Positions 28,346 through 37,583 of a stretch of DNA of 64,000 nucleotides are shown piece after piece. The position numbers and the translations under genes are program-made. Below the pieces are notes generated by a model. The model searched no databases and was not told the origin of the DNA. It saw nothing but the letters and a program-made list of their open reading frames with translations. This DNA is from Fischerella sp. CENA71 (lineage in GTDB: Bacteria > Cyanobacteriota > Cyanobacteriia > Cyanobacteriales > Nostocaceae): positions 62,001-126,000 of the forward strand of contig JANBVI010000008.1 of the NCBI GenBank assembly GCA_024239075.1, in the 5' to 3' direction. Each line of letters starts with the position of its first letter. The first letter of the stretch is position 1.

Positions 28346-30004
28346 ATGCAATTTCAGCTTGGCAAACAGCGACGTTATAAATCCTGGAAACATTCATTAC
28401 TTTGTACCCTAACTCTGGCTTTGAGTTGGGGTACAGCGATCCCTGCAACTTTTGCAGCAGAAACAGTTACTATTCGCTTGGGGCCATTTCAACAGTCAGT
28501 AGCGATCGCGGATTTAGAAAAATTTGCCAAAACTGGAAATCTCCCAGACAATCTGCAAATATTTTCAGCAATACTCACACCCCAAATTAGAGAATTACTG
28601 ACAAAGCGTTTAGAAATCAATCCAGCTGTTGCTGACAAATTCGTTGAAGAATTAAAGCAAAACCCAGCAGGTAAACAATTTATCTCATCTTTGTCAGCTA
28701 TCATACCAGGTAGTAGTGTTGAAAGTCTCCAAGCAACCCTCAATTTAACACTGCGGCAAGTCAATGGTTTGAGTGCGCTGGGTTTTTTACGGGCATACCC
28801 ACAACAAAATGTAACAGTAGACGCTTCTCAAGCAGTTTCTATAGCCTTGGAATTAAACCCGAATTACTGGCAAAGTCAACTTTTTGGAGCCGTATTATCA
28901 CGGCAAGAAACTGCTAAAAATAGCACATTATTACCAACTCACTTTAATCCTGCGACTCCTGGTAAACAAACAGTCCAGCAACAGACCCTTACTTTCCAAG
29001 ACCGACAACGGAATCGTAGTATACCTGTAGATATTTATTGGAGTCATGGCAATGCCCAAAATCCAATGGTTGTAATTTCTCACGGATTTGGAGCAAATCG
29101 TCAATTTTTGAGGTACTTAGCTCATCATCTTGCTTCCTACGGAATTACTGTCGCTGCAATTGAACATCCCGGTAGCAACGTTACTGCTATTAGTAGGGCC
29201 TCAAATCAAGCCAACCTTAAGAGATTATTACCTGCAACTGAATTTATTGACCGACCCAAAGATATCAGCTTTGCACTCAACGAACTAGCAAAATTTAATA
29301 ACCAACCAGGACAGCTACAAGGAAAATTCAATACAAATCAAGTGACTGTGATTGGCCATTCTTTAGGTGGTTATACTGCTTTAGCTTTACTAGGAGCAGA
29401 GGTTGACTTGCAACAATTGCGGCAATTTTGTAACAATTCTTTAGGTATTGGTCAAGCTGCTGGTGATTGGTTACAGTGTGCAGCAGCTTCTTTACCAGAA
29501 CAAAAACTTCAACTCCAAGATGAAAGGGTTAAAAGTGCGATCGCTCTTAATCCTGTGATTGGTAATCTGTTTGATCAAAAAGGGTTATCTAGAGTCAAAA
29601 AACCAGTTCTAATATTAACTGGAACCGAAGATCCTATCACTCCCGCCCTCAAGCATCAAATTACACCCTTTAGCCAATTAGGAGGTGAAAAATATTTACT
29701 CAGTGCTGTTGGTGGTACGCACTTGAGTATTAGCGATCCTACCTATCAGTCCAGTAATACTACTACTATTGTCAAAGAACGACGGGGTGAACAAACTAAA
29801 GCTTTACGTCAGCTGCTACAAGGTGTAAGTTTGGCATTTATCAAACAACAAACGCCAGAAGCTAAAACTTATAAACCGTTTCTGACACCAGCTTATGCTC
29901 AATCTTTTTCTACATCCGATCTAACGTTGAGCCTGGTTTCAGAATTACCAGCAAATCTCAAACCTTGGGTAAAAGGGGATCGGGAATCAGGGATCAGGAA
30001 TTAG
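28346..30004 (+). CDS. DUF1400 alpha/beta hydrolase, exported
   Basis: A 552-residue protein. Signal peptide to about residue 38 (AIPATFAAE). Residues ~39-190 are a DUF1400 domain (VTIRLGPFQQSVAIADLEKF), found with hydrolases in cyanobacteria. The hydrolase part has HGFGANRQ (oxyanion loop), the nucleophile motif GHSLGGYTAL, an Asp in LTGTEDPIT and a late His (GGTHLS). The substrate is not predictable. The last ten codons lie in a heptamer array, so the C-terminus (GDRESGIRN) is encoded by repeat DNA. Confidence 0.85.
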   Translation: MQFQLGKQRRYKSWKHSLLCTLTLALSWGTAIPATFAAETVTIRLGPFQQSVAIADLEKFAKTGNLPDNLQIFSAILTPQIRELLTKRLEINPAVADKFVEELKQNPAGKQFISSLSAIIPGSSVESLQATLNLTLRQVNGLSALGFLRAYPQQNVTVDASQAVSIALELNPNYWQSQLFGAVLSRQETAKNSTLLPTHFNPATPGKQTVQQQTLTFQDRQRNRSIPVDIYWSHGNAQNPMVVISHGFGANRQFLRYLAHHLASYGITVAAIEHPGSNVTAISRASNQANLKRLLPATEFIDRPKDISFALNELAKFNNQPGQLQGKFNTNQVTVIGHSLGGYTALALLGAEVDLQQLRQFCNNSLGIGQAAGDWLQCAAASLPEQKLQLQDERVKSAIALNPVIGNLFDQKGLSRVKKPVLILTGTEDPITPALKHQITPFSQLGGEKYLLSAVGGTHLSISDPTYQSSNTTTIVKERRGEQTKALRQLLQGVSLAFIKQQTPEAKTYKPFLTPAYAQSFSTSDLTLSLVSELPANLKPWVKGDRESGIRN

Positions 30005-30073
30005 GGATTAGGGATCAGGGATTAGGGATTAGGGATTAGGGATTAGGGATTAGGGATTAGGGATCAGGGATCG
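29976..30073. repeat. Telomere-like GGGATTA heptamer array, 14 units
   Basis: Fourteen consecutive 7-base units of the form GGGAT(T/C)A, with a few variants (GGAATCA, GGGATCG), run without any insertion or deletion. The array starts inside the hydrolase gene and supplies its stop codon (TAG at 30002-30004). It belongs to the short tandem repeats of filamentous cyanobacteria. Confidence 0.9.
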
Positions 30074-30386
30074 GGGTGTAAGGATGTAAGGGAAGATTTT
30101 TCCAACACCCCAACACCTCTACACACTAACACTCTACAGCTTGGTCAATTTAATCACAAATTAGCGCTTGCAACTATGGCTGCGAAAGTGCTTTAATAGC
30201 CTTGCTTCTTCCTAGAGGTCTTGTCTGAACCCATTGCTTGTGATATTAACTTATCGAAAGCCTTCGTTCTCTAGCGTCTGGCTTCAGTAGCTATATTCAA
30301 ACTATAAACACAAAAAATTAGAACAGAGTAGAATTAAGTCCTTAAAGTAAAAAGTAAATCCCCTCAAAGCTTAATCAGGAGCATGT
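30074..30386. other. Intergenic region after the heptamer array
   Basis: No gene seen. It contains a C-rich stretch (CAACACCCCAACACC-like) and the upstream region of the SPFH gene, which has an AGGAG ribosome-binding site. Confidence 0.4.
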
Positions 30387-31226
30387 ATGGAACCAATTAT
30401 TGCTATAGTTTTAGTCCTTATAGGCTATGCTTTAGGCTCTGCCAAACTAATTAATGAAGGAAATGAAGCTCTGGTAGAGCGTTTAGGCAAGTATCATCGC
30501 AAACTTGACCCAGGGTTAAACTTTATTATTCCTTTGCTAGATCAAATAGTGATGGAAGATACGAAAAGAGAACAAATCTTAGACATCAAACCGCAAAACA
30601 TTATCACTAAAGATAATATCTCTGTAGAAATTGATGCAGTGATGTTCTGGCATATTCAAGATATCAGAAGAAGTTATTACGAGATCGAAGACTTGCAAAG
30701 CGCTCTGACACAATTGTCTACAACCACTATTAGAGAAATCCTCGCTCAACACACCCTGGAAGAAACTAATGTCTCCCGCAGTGATATAGATAGAGGCATA
30801 CTAGATGCTTTAAATGCAATTACACCAAAATGGGGAGTAGAAGTGATTCGGGTAGATATTCAAAGTATTACCTTACCCGAAAGTGTACGGAAGTCGATGG
30901 AAGAGCAGCGAGCTGCTGAAATTAAAAGTCGTGCTGCGATTTTAGAAGCAGAAGGAGAACGGCAAGCCGCAGTTAAAAAAGCAGAAGGAACTAAGAGATC
31001 GATGGAAATCATTTCGGAAGCCTTACGTAGTGGCTCTGAGAGTAAGGATATTCTGCGGTATCTTGTAGCACAGGATTATATCAACGCCAGCTACAGACTA
31101 GGTGAAAGTGAAAATGCCAAAGTCGTGTTTGTAGACCCTGGGAAATCTGCTGACATGATGGAATTTATTTCTGAGGCAGTGTCCCAAGAAGGAAATAACA
31201 AAAAATCAGAAAATGGTTCTTTATAA
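30387..31226 (+). CDS. SPFH/Band 7 family protein (stomatin-like)
   Basis: A 279-residue membrane-anchored scaffold protein. A single N-terminal helix (about 3-17) is followed by the SPFH domain (LVERLGKYHRKLDPGLNFIIP) and a charged coiled coil rich in Glu/Ala/Lys (about 170-205). A typical slipin/stomatin of normal length. Such proteins form oligomers in the membrane and control proteases or lipid domains; the usual NfeD-type partner gene is not adjacent. Confidence 0.9.
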   Translation: MEPIIAIVLVLIGYALGSAKLINEGNEALVERLGKYHRKLDPGLNFIIPLLDQIVMEDTKREQILDIKPQNIITKDNISVEIDAVMFWHIQDIRRSYYEIEDLQSALTQLSTTTIREILAQHTLEETNVSRSDIDRGILDALNAITPKWGVEVIRVDIQSITLPESVRKSMEEQRAAEIKSRAAILEAEGERQAAVKKAEGTKRSMEIISEALRSGSESKDILRYLVAQDYINASYRLGESENAKVVFVDPGKSADMMEFISEAVSQEGNNKKSENGSL

Positions 31227-31264
31227 GAAAGTCATTTGTCTAATTCTTAACAACCAACAACTAA

Positions 31265-32110
31265 TTACGACTGTCGAAAAATTGCATCTGTAACTAAGCA
31301 AACATCATGCATTTGTTTGACATCGTGAACTCGTAAGATATCAGCTCCTGTAAAAATTGCAGCACAACACGCCGCAGCCGTCCCCCAGACACGGGCTTTC
31401 GGGTCTGGTTGGTCTAAAATGCGACCAATAAAACTTTTGCGCGATGGCCCTACCAAAATAGGGCAATTGAGCTTTTTTAATTCTGGTAAGCGGCGAAAAA
31501 TTTCTAAATTTTGTTCGTAGTTCTTGGCAAAACCAATACCAGGATCAATAATAATTTGTGCTTGATTAATACCCACAGCTATTGCTGCTGCTATTCGTTC
31601 TGATAAAAAATTACAAATTTCACCCATCAAATCTTGATAATCAGTCATTTTTTGCATATCTTGTGGGTTTCCACGGATATGCATTAAAATAACAGGCACA
31701 CCCATTTTTGCTACAGAGGATAACATTTCTGGGTCAAATATGCCTCCAGAGATGTCATTAACTATATCAGCGCCTGCTTTGATCGCAGCGATCGCCACTG
31801 CGGAACGTGTGGTATCTATAGAAATTGGTACGGAAATCTCTGGACGTAATACCTGCAATACGGGTAAAATACGATCAAGTTCTTCAGCAATTGATATTTG
31901 CTCGGCTCCTGGTCGAGTTGATTGACCTCCAAGATCAATAATATCTGCTCCAGCGGCTTGGAGTGCTTGCGCTTGTGTCAAAGCAGTAGTGATCGCATTA
32001 AATTCGCCTCCATCACTAAAACTGTCAGGGGTGACATTTAAAACGCCCATCAAATAAGTCCGGCGTCCCCATTCAAAATAGCGATCGCGAATCATCAAGT
32101 TGCTTGTCAT
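31265..32110 (-). CDS. folP: Dihydropteroate synthase
   Basis: Joins p-aminobenzoate to dihydropterin pyrophosphate in folate synthesis; the target of sulfonamides. Family motifs: MGVLNVTPDSFSDGG near residue 21, DLGGQSTRPGAE, and GPSRKSFIGRI near residue 222. At 281 residues it has the usual length. Lies 43 bp downstream of tpiA on the same strand with a hairpin between. Confidence 0.97.
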   Translation of the reverse strand: MTSNLMIRDRYFEWGRRTYLMGVLNVTPDSFSDGGEFNAITTALTQAQALQAAGADIIDLGGQSTRPGAEQISIAEELDRILPVLQVLRPEISVPISIDTTRSAVAIAAIKAGADIVNDISGGIFDPEMLSSVAKMGVPVILMHIRGNPQDMQKMTDYQDLMGEICNFLSERIAAAIAVGINQAQIIIDPGIGFAKNYEQNLEIFRRLPELKKLNCPILVGPSRKSFIGRILDQPDPKARVWGTAAACCAAIFTGADILRVHDVKQMHDVCLVTDAIFRQS

Positions 32111-32121
32111 TTATACAGGGT

Positions 32122-32140
32122 AGGTGGGCATTGCCCACCT
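32122..32140. repeat. AGGTGGGC-ATT-GCCCACCT hairpin
   Basis: An exact 8-bp stem with a 3-base loop between tpiA and folP. The core GGGCATTGCCC recurs at about 42962-42972. It could attenuate or end the tpiA transcript before folP, or be a dispersed palindromic element. Confidence 0.6.
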
Positions 32141-32153
32141 CATTAGTTGTAAT

Positions 32154-32879
32154 TCACTTATAATTCACAATTCGGGCAAAACTTGGAGGTTCTAAACTTG
32201 CTCCTCCCACCAACACACCATCAATTTCCGGCTGGGCCATAATTTCATCAATATTATTCGGTTTGACTGAACCGCCATACTGAATTGGGACATCAGGATT
32301 TTTTAATTGCTTACGAATAACACCGATGACGCGATTGGCTTCATTGGTTTCACAGGTATCACCAGTACCAATTGCCCAAATCGGTTCGTAAGCAATCACT
32401 AAATTTGTCTGATCAACATTCACTAGACCTTTTTCTAGCTGGCTGATAATTAGCGATTCTGTTTCCCCCGCATCTCGTTGTTGCTTTGTTTCGCCTACAC
32501 ATAAAATCGGGGTTAAACCATTTCTTTGAGCAGCTTTGAGGCGTAAATTGACGGTTTCATCCGTCTCCCCAAAATACTGCCGTCGTTCACTATGACCGAC
32601 AATTACATAGCGTATTCCTATTTCTTGTAACATCGGCCCGGAAATTTCACCCGTATAGGCACCACTTTCTTCCCAATGAACATTTTGCGCCCCCAGTTGT
32701 ACACGGCTACCATGTAAACTCTTAGATAAAAGATTTAAATCAGTGAAGGGGACACACAATACCACTTCTCTGCCTTGGGGAGTTTCTTCTAAGGCAGGCA
32801 GAAATCCTTGTAAAAACTCTTGGGATTCTGCCTGAGTTTTGTACATTTTCCAGTTTCCGGCAATTACTATTTTCCGCAC
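32154..32879 (-). CDS. tpiA: Triosephosphate isomerase
   Basis: Interconverts dihydroxyacetone phosphate and glyceraldehyde 3-phosphate in glycolysis and the Calvin cycle. Catalytic Lys is in AGNWKMYKT, His in [10 protein letters not shown] and Glu in [11 protein letters not shown]. The GTG at 32879 gives the normal start ([11 protein letters not shown]) and 241 residues; the upstream ATG at 32924 would add 15 residues not usual for the family. Confidence 0.96.
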   Translation of the reverse strand: MRKIVIAGNWKMYKTQAESQEFLQGFLPALEETPQGREVVLCVPFTDLNLLSKSLHGSRVQLGAQNVHWEESGAYTGEISGPMLQEIGIRYVIVGHSERRQYFGETDETVNLRLKAAQRNGLTPILCVGETKQQRDAGETESLIISQLEKGLVNVDQTNLVIAYEPIWAIGTGDTCETNEANRVIGVIRKQLKNPDVPIQYGGSVKPNNIDEIMAQPEIDGVLVGGASLEPPSFARIVNYK

Positions 32880-33010
32880 AGGTGATTTCGTCAAGCTCAA
32901 AACAATACACAATGCAATCTTCACTCTAGAACATTTTGGGTAACAAAGGCTCTAGTTAATTCTTTAAAAAGCAACTTAACTGCTCTAACGCAAGTGCGCG
33001 ATCGCTCGTT

Positions 33011-33130
33011 GTGTTGATCCTACTTATTGGGTCGGTGGCTCTAGCACTACATAATGAAAACTTTCGCCCTATTTTTGGCGATCTGGCTAAGGTCGCTATT
33101 GGTGGTTACTTAGGTCAATTAATACCATAG
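33011..33130 (+). CDS. Small membrane protein or remnant, about 39 aa
   Basis: A short plus-strand frame with a GTG start at 33011 and stop TAG at 33128-33130. It reads as a hydrophobic helix (LILLIGSVALAL) followed by a conserved-looking end (NFRPIFGDLAKVAIGGYLGQ, then LIP). The pattern of one helix plus a GGYLGQ(L/I)IP end recalls small cyanobacterial membrane proteins, from memory. Start uncertain; the frame is open about 17 codons further upstream. It may be a small gene or the end of a longer lost one. Confidence 0.45.
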   Translation: MLILLIGSVALALHNENFRPIFGDLAKVAIGGYLGQLIP

Positions 33131-33403
33131 TCCAAGTAAGTGGGGATTCACTATACCGTACTCAATTGCAAACCCCCTATAAATTACTTGATTTCCCTGA
33201 TGTTTGTTACGGAATTGAACCGTTACTATTAGCGAGTATTACTAAACATAAATTTTACCAATTTATAGTATTTTATTCTAACATTTTAATCAGTTTGTCT
33301 TTCCCTCAATTTATCTTATAAAAGAATATATTTTTGGTAGTAATTTACTTTTTGATATCTAAAAATATTTATTAATTTTAGTTCATAAATGCTAATTTAA
33401 TTT
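33131..33403. other. Intergenic region, no gene seen
   Basis: Strongly A+T-rich upstream region of the radical SAM gene with no clear site recognised. Confidence 0.35.
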
Positions 33404-34480
33404 ATGCTGAACAAAATCAAAAGTTTAACACCTCAGAGCTTTAAGCGTTTACTGAAGTCTAAAATCGAATATTTACTGGATGTAATTGTCACTGAGTACT
33501 ATTTCCGTTTCAGAAAACATCAAACTCAGAAAGAATTAAAATTAATTCGTAAAATTCCCAGAAATCTTCATATCGAAGCTACTAATATTTGTAATGCAAA
33601 ATGCACCTTTTGTGCTTATCCAAAAATGGAAAGAAAGAAGGAATTAATGCTTATGGAAGAGTTCCGAAAAATTGTAGATCAGTACGTGAACATGGGTGGT
33701 AAATATGTATCTTTAACACCAATTGTTGGCGATCCTTTTGTTGATCGCTATCTTTTTGACAGACTAGATTATCTCAATCAACGCTCAGAAATTAGAGGAT
33801 TTTACTTCTATACAAATGCAATTTTGATGAAGCCAGAAGTGAGTGAAAAGCTTCTTGCCTATGGTGAAAAACTAAATATTTATGTTTCTTGGGGTGGGTT
33901 TGATCGAGAGACTTACAAAGCAATCATGGGTGTTGATAGATTTGATGTTGTTCGCCACAACATAGAAGCATTTGTTGAGGCTAAGTTGAAGTTAGGTTCC
34001 TCTACTGCTTTAACTATCGCACTACGTTGTCCATCGATAAAATGGCATGGTGAACTATGGGAAAAGTTTAATCAATGGAAAAAAGAAAAAATAATTAACA
34101 TTCAATTTATCAATGCTTATGATAGCTGGTCTGGCAAGGTAAAAGATGAAAAATTGAAGCAAGTAGGTTTAGAACCAGTAATTAAACCCTATAAGCGTGG
34201 TGCTTGTGAATTGCTATACATGAAGCCAATTATCCTTGCTAATAGTAAAGTGAATGCTTGTGCCTGTCGTGATGTCGAAGCAGAATTAATTGTAGGCGAT
34301 CTTAAAGAATCTACACTACCTGAAATATGGGCAGGTAACGGAATAGAGGAACTCATTAATCGTCAGGAAAGTGGTGATTTTCCTGATGTTTGTAAGCGTT
34401 GTACTTGGTATGTCAGTGTTTATAACTACCGTAAAAGAAACTCCCGTATTTCTACGATGCAGCATTGGAGTGAAGATTAG
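33404..34480 (+). CDS. Radical SAM protein with SPASM domain
   Basis: A 358-residue enzyme. The radical SAM cluster motif C-x3-C-x2-C is at Cys63, Cys67 and Cys70 (TNICNAKCTFC). The C-terminal part has further Cys (ACELLY, NACACRD, DVCKRCTWY) as in SPASM domains, which hold an extra iron-sulfur cluster. Relatives modify peptides, proteins or sugars. No small precursor peptide or other pathway gene is adjacent, so the substrate is unknown. The first 50 residues are basic and helical. Confidence 0.88.
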   Translation: MLNKIKSLTPQSFKRLLKSKIEYLLDVIVTEYYFRFRKHQTQKELKLIRKIPRNLHIEATNICNAKCTFCAYPKMERKKELMLMEEFRKIVDQYVNMGGKYVSLTPIVGDPFVDRYLFDRLDYLNQRSEIRGFYFYTNAILMKPEVSEKLLAYGEKLNIYVSWGGFDRETYKAIMGVDRFDVVRHNIEAFVEAKLKLGSSTALTIALRCPSIKWHGELWEKFNQWKKEKIINIQFINAYDSWSGKVKDEKLKQVGLEPVIKPYKRGACELLYMKPIILANSKVNACACRDVEAELIVGDLKESTLPEIWAGNGIEELINRQESGDFPDVCKRCTWYVSVYNYRKRNSRISTMQHWSED

Positions 34481-34694
34481 AGGTAATTAATTAATCTTCT
34501 TCTGATAGTACGGAAATCCGAATTGTCTTTTGGGGGCAAACAATCCTGGATAATAAGAGCGATCGCCTTAAGTATAGCTTTAAAATTCTACTTGGTATAA
34601 TGTCCTATTGCTTTTGGTCTTACCCTGGAAGCAAAAGACTAGGGTATGTTTGCCACATTCAATACTCACATATTTGTACTGAAAAACATCAATT

Positions 34695-36677
34695 ATGCTA
34701 GAACAAGGAACCATCAGTATTCATACTGAAAATATTTTCCCGATAATCAAGAAATCTCTTTACTCAGATCACCAAATATTCTTGCGGGAACTTGTATCCA
34801 ACGCCGTTGATGCTATCCAAAAGCTAAACATGGTATCCCGTGCTGGAGAATACTCTGGCGAGATCGGTGAACCGGAAATTCAGATTGCTATAGACAAAAA
34901 TAATAAAACCCTCTCTATCACCGACAATGGTATCGGGATGACAGCAGATGAGGTGAAAAAGTATATCAATCAGGTTGCTTTTTCTAGCGCCGAAGAATTT
35001 ATTCACAAGTATAAAAGCACATCCGACCAGCCTATTATCGGTCACTTTGGTCTAGGCTTTTACTCTTCCTTCATGGTGGCACAAAAAGTCGAGATCGATA
35101 CTCTATCTTACAAAGAAGGGGCGCAGGCTGTTCACTGGAGTTGTGATGGCTCACCAGAGTTTACTTTAGAGGAATCGTCTCGTACAACTCGTGGAACGAC
35201 AATTACTCTCCATTTAATGGAGGAAGAACTAGATTATTTAGAATCAGCACGCATCAAAAATCTGATCAAAACTTACTGCGATTTTATGCCAGTGCCAATT
35301 AAACTGGATGGCGAGGTGTTAAATCGGCAGAAAGCACCCTGGCGTGAGTCTCCCAGTAACTTAAATCAGGAAGACTATATAGAGTTTTATCGCTATCTCT
35401 ATCCTTTCCAAGAAGAACCCCTGCTATGGGTGCATTTGAATACAGATTATCCTTTTATCATCAACGGAATTCTGTATTTTCCAAAGCTAAGACCGGATGT
35501 TGATGTCACCAAAGGACAGATTAAGTTATTCTGCAATCAAGTTTTTGTCAGCGATCATTGCGAAGAAATTATTCCGCAATTTCTTTTGCCAATGCGGGGT
35601 GTAATTGATAGTAGTGATATTCCTCTGAATGTATCACGCAGTGCTTTGCAGACCGATCGCACTGTTAAAAAAATCGGTGATTACATCGCCAAAAAAGTAG
35701 GCGATCGCCTCAAAGAACTTTACCGCGACAGTCGCGATCAATATATTAGCGCTTGGAAAGACCTTGGCACTTTCGTGAAATTCGGGGTGATGAACGATGA
35801 AAAGTTCAAAAAGCAAGTCGAAGATATCTTAATTTTCCGTAGTACAGCCAAGCAATCTCACCAAACTGCTTCCGAAACCCCAGCAGTACAAGTACAATCC
35901 GAAGGGGAAGATGCTTGGCAAGATGTTACTCCCAGTCCAAGTACATCCTCTGAAGGTGATTCTTACACAACCATAAAAGAATATTTGGAACGCAACAAAG
36001 AACGCCACGAAAACCGCGTTTTCTACTGCACCGACGAAGCAACACAAGCCACCTATGTCGAACTTCACAAAAAACAAGGGTTAGAAGTCCTGTTTATGGA
36101 CTCCTTCATCGACACCCACTTTATTAACTTTCTCGAACGCGAATTCCAAGATGTTAAGTTTACACGGGTAGACTCTGATTTAGATCAGACTCTCTTAGAT
36201 AAAGATCAGGCCACAGAAATAGTAGATCCTAAAACCAATAAAACTCGTGGCGAGGTCATCAAAGAGTTATTTGAGAAAGCGCTCAACAAACCGAAATTAA
36301 ATATCCGCACCGAAGCATTAAAATCAGATAATCCCCAAAGTACACCTCCTGCAATGGTATTATTACCAGAAATTTTGCGTCGCTTCCGGGAAATGAATGC
36401 ACTCATGCAGCAGCAAATGGCAGAATTCCCAGAAGAGCATATTTTACTGGTAAATACTAGCCACCCCTTGATTCAACATTTGGCGACCCTCAGTCAAAGT
36501 AGTATTATTCAGGGTGAAGGCGAATCACCCACAGGTAAATTAGTCAACATGATTTGCCAACATATCTATGATTTAGCGCTCATGTCTCAAAAAGGTTTTG
36601 ACGCTGAAGGAATGAAAAGCTTTGTTGAACGTTCTAATGATGTTTTAACTAAGTTGACAGAACAAGCTGCTAAATAA
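34695..36677 (+). CDS. htpG: Molecular chaperone HtpG (Hsp90)
   Basis: ATP-driven chaperone, important for heat, light and cold tolerance in cyanobacteria. The N-terminal ATP site is clear: ELVSNAVDAIQKL, ITDNGIGMTADE and GHFGLGFYSSFMV. The middle and C-terminal dimer domains are complete at 660 residues. A linker rich in Ser, Thr and acidic residues (about 395-425) is longer than in E. coli. I see no CIRCE element upstream, so control by HrcA is not supported. Confidence 0.97.
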   Translation: MLEQGTISIHTENIFPIIKKSLYSDHQIFLRELVSNAVDAIQKLNMVSRAGEYSGEIGEPEIQIAIDKNNKTLSITDNGIGMTADEVKKYINQVAFSSAEEFIHKYKSTSDQPIIGHFGLGFYSSFMVAQKVEIDTLSYKEGAQAVHWSCDGSPEFTLEESSRTTRGTTITLHLMEEELDYLESARIKNLIKTYCDFMPVPIKLDGEVLNRQKAPWRESPSNLNQEDYIEFYRYLYPFQEEPLLWVHLNTDYPFIINGILYFPKLRPDVDVTKGQIKLFCNQVFVSDHCEEIIPQFLLPMRGVIDSSDIPLNVSRSALQTDRTVKKIGDYIAKKVGDRLKELYRDSRDQYISAWKDLGTFVKFGVMNDEKFKKQVEDILIFRSTAKQSHQTASETPAVQVQSEGEDAWQDVTPSPSTSSEGDSYTTIKEYLERNKERHENRVFYCTDEATQATYVELHKKQGLEVLFMDSFIDTHFINFLEREFQDVKFTRVDSDLDQTLLDKDQATEIVDPKTNKTRGEVIKELFEKALNKPKLNIRTEALKSDNPQSTPPAMVLLPEILRRFREMNALMQQQMAEFPEEHILLVNTSHPLIQHLATLSQSSIIQGEGESPTGKLVNMICQHIYDLALMSQKGFDAEGMKSFVERSNDVLTKLTEQAAK

Positions 36678-36815
36678 CTTGTATAAGAAATGGAGACAGG
36701 GTAAAGGGGAAAGGTAAAAGAGAAAAATACTCACAAATACCTTTTCCCCATCTCTTCTACCCGCAAGCAGCTATACAATAGAAGATTGTGTTCAAAATAA
36801 ATCGGAGATTCTCCT

Positions 36816-37052
36816 ATGTCCCGTCGCTGTGATTTAACCGGCAAAACAGCCAACAACGGCTTTACAATTTCCCACTCCCACCGTCGCACTAAACGAGTTC
36901 AGCACGTCAACCTGCAAACCAAGCGCGTTTGGTGGCCTCAAGGTAATCGTTGGGTGAAACTCAAATTGTCTACCAAAGCGATCAAAACCTTAGAGAAAAA
37001 AGGTTTAGCAGCTATGGCTAAAGAAGCAGGGATTAACCTTAACCATTACTAA
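36816..37052 (+). CDS. rpmB: 50S ribosomal protein L28
   Basis: A 78-residue large-subunit protein with the usual start [16 protein letters not shown] and the motif [17 protein letters not shown] ribosome-binding site (CGGAG) lies just upstream. Followed by several hairpins including a strong terminator. Confidence 0.97.
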   Translation: MSRRCDLTGKTANNGFTISHSHRRTKRVQHVNLQTKRVWWPQGNRWVKLKLSTKAIKTLEKKGLAAMAKEAGINLNHY

Positions 37053-37583
37053 TAGTGAGTGTCACTTCCCAGTCTGTGGCTGGGATTCATTCCTATAAGT
37101 GAGGTATGACCTCACTTAATATATCTTTGTAATTAAAGAAAAACTAACACAAATAAAAATAAGTATATTTTTTAAAAGCCTTCCCTAAATGGGAAGGCTT
37201 TTAAGTATTCAATATTATTTTTCGATTGAGTGATAAGTTTTCCATAAATACTGGGTAGTATAAGCTTACTTCACTAACAATATTTTACTTAAGTTACCTC
37301 CAGAAAAAACACATTGAATTGATGTGAACTTACTGCGTAGTTACTTTTTGTTGGCATAAATTAAATAACTCTGACAAAACAGAATTTTCAAAAAATCAAA
37401 ATATATGAGCAATTATATAACTTGACAAAGTCATTATTATAGTACTTGTAATGAATTATTCCTAATTTAAATACGGGGAATTTTTACCCAAATAATATCC
37501 ATAATATCGCCTGTGATTTTAATCAATATTTCAAAAAATAAAAAATATAAATATTGAGCAAACTACTTTATATAAAAGCAGCC
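37053..37583. other. Intergenic region with hairpins and the hpsA leader
   Basis: Besides the terminator at 37174-37202 there is an exact 10-bp hairpin with a 3-base loop (37096-37118, TAAGTGAGGT facing ACCTCACTTA) and two weaker ones before it. The remaining 380 bp should hold the hpsA promoter; hormogonium sigma-factor sites are not identifiable by eye. Confidence 0.5.
37174..37202 (+). terminator. Strong intrinsic terminator after rpmB
   Basis: AAAAGCCTTCCC (37174-37185) and GGGAAGGCTTTT (37191-37202) form a perfect 12-bp stem with a 5-base loop; the flanking A and T runs allow it to work in both directions. Confidence 0.85.

Noticed and set aside
29976-30073. CRISPR array
   Set aside because: The repeats are 7-base units directly joined, without spacers; no cas genes in the window.
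34481-34694. CIRCE (HrcA) element before htpG
   Set aside because: No GCACTC...GAGTGC inverted repeat is present; only a weak TACCCT/AGGGTA pair.
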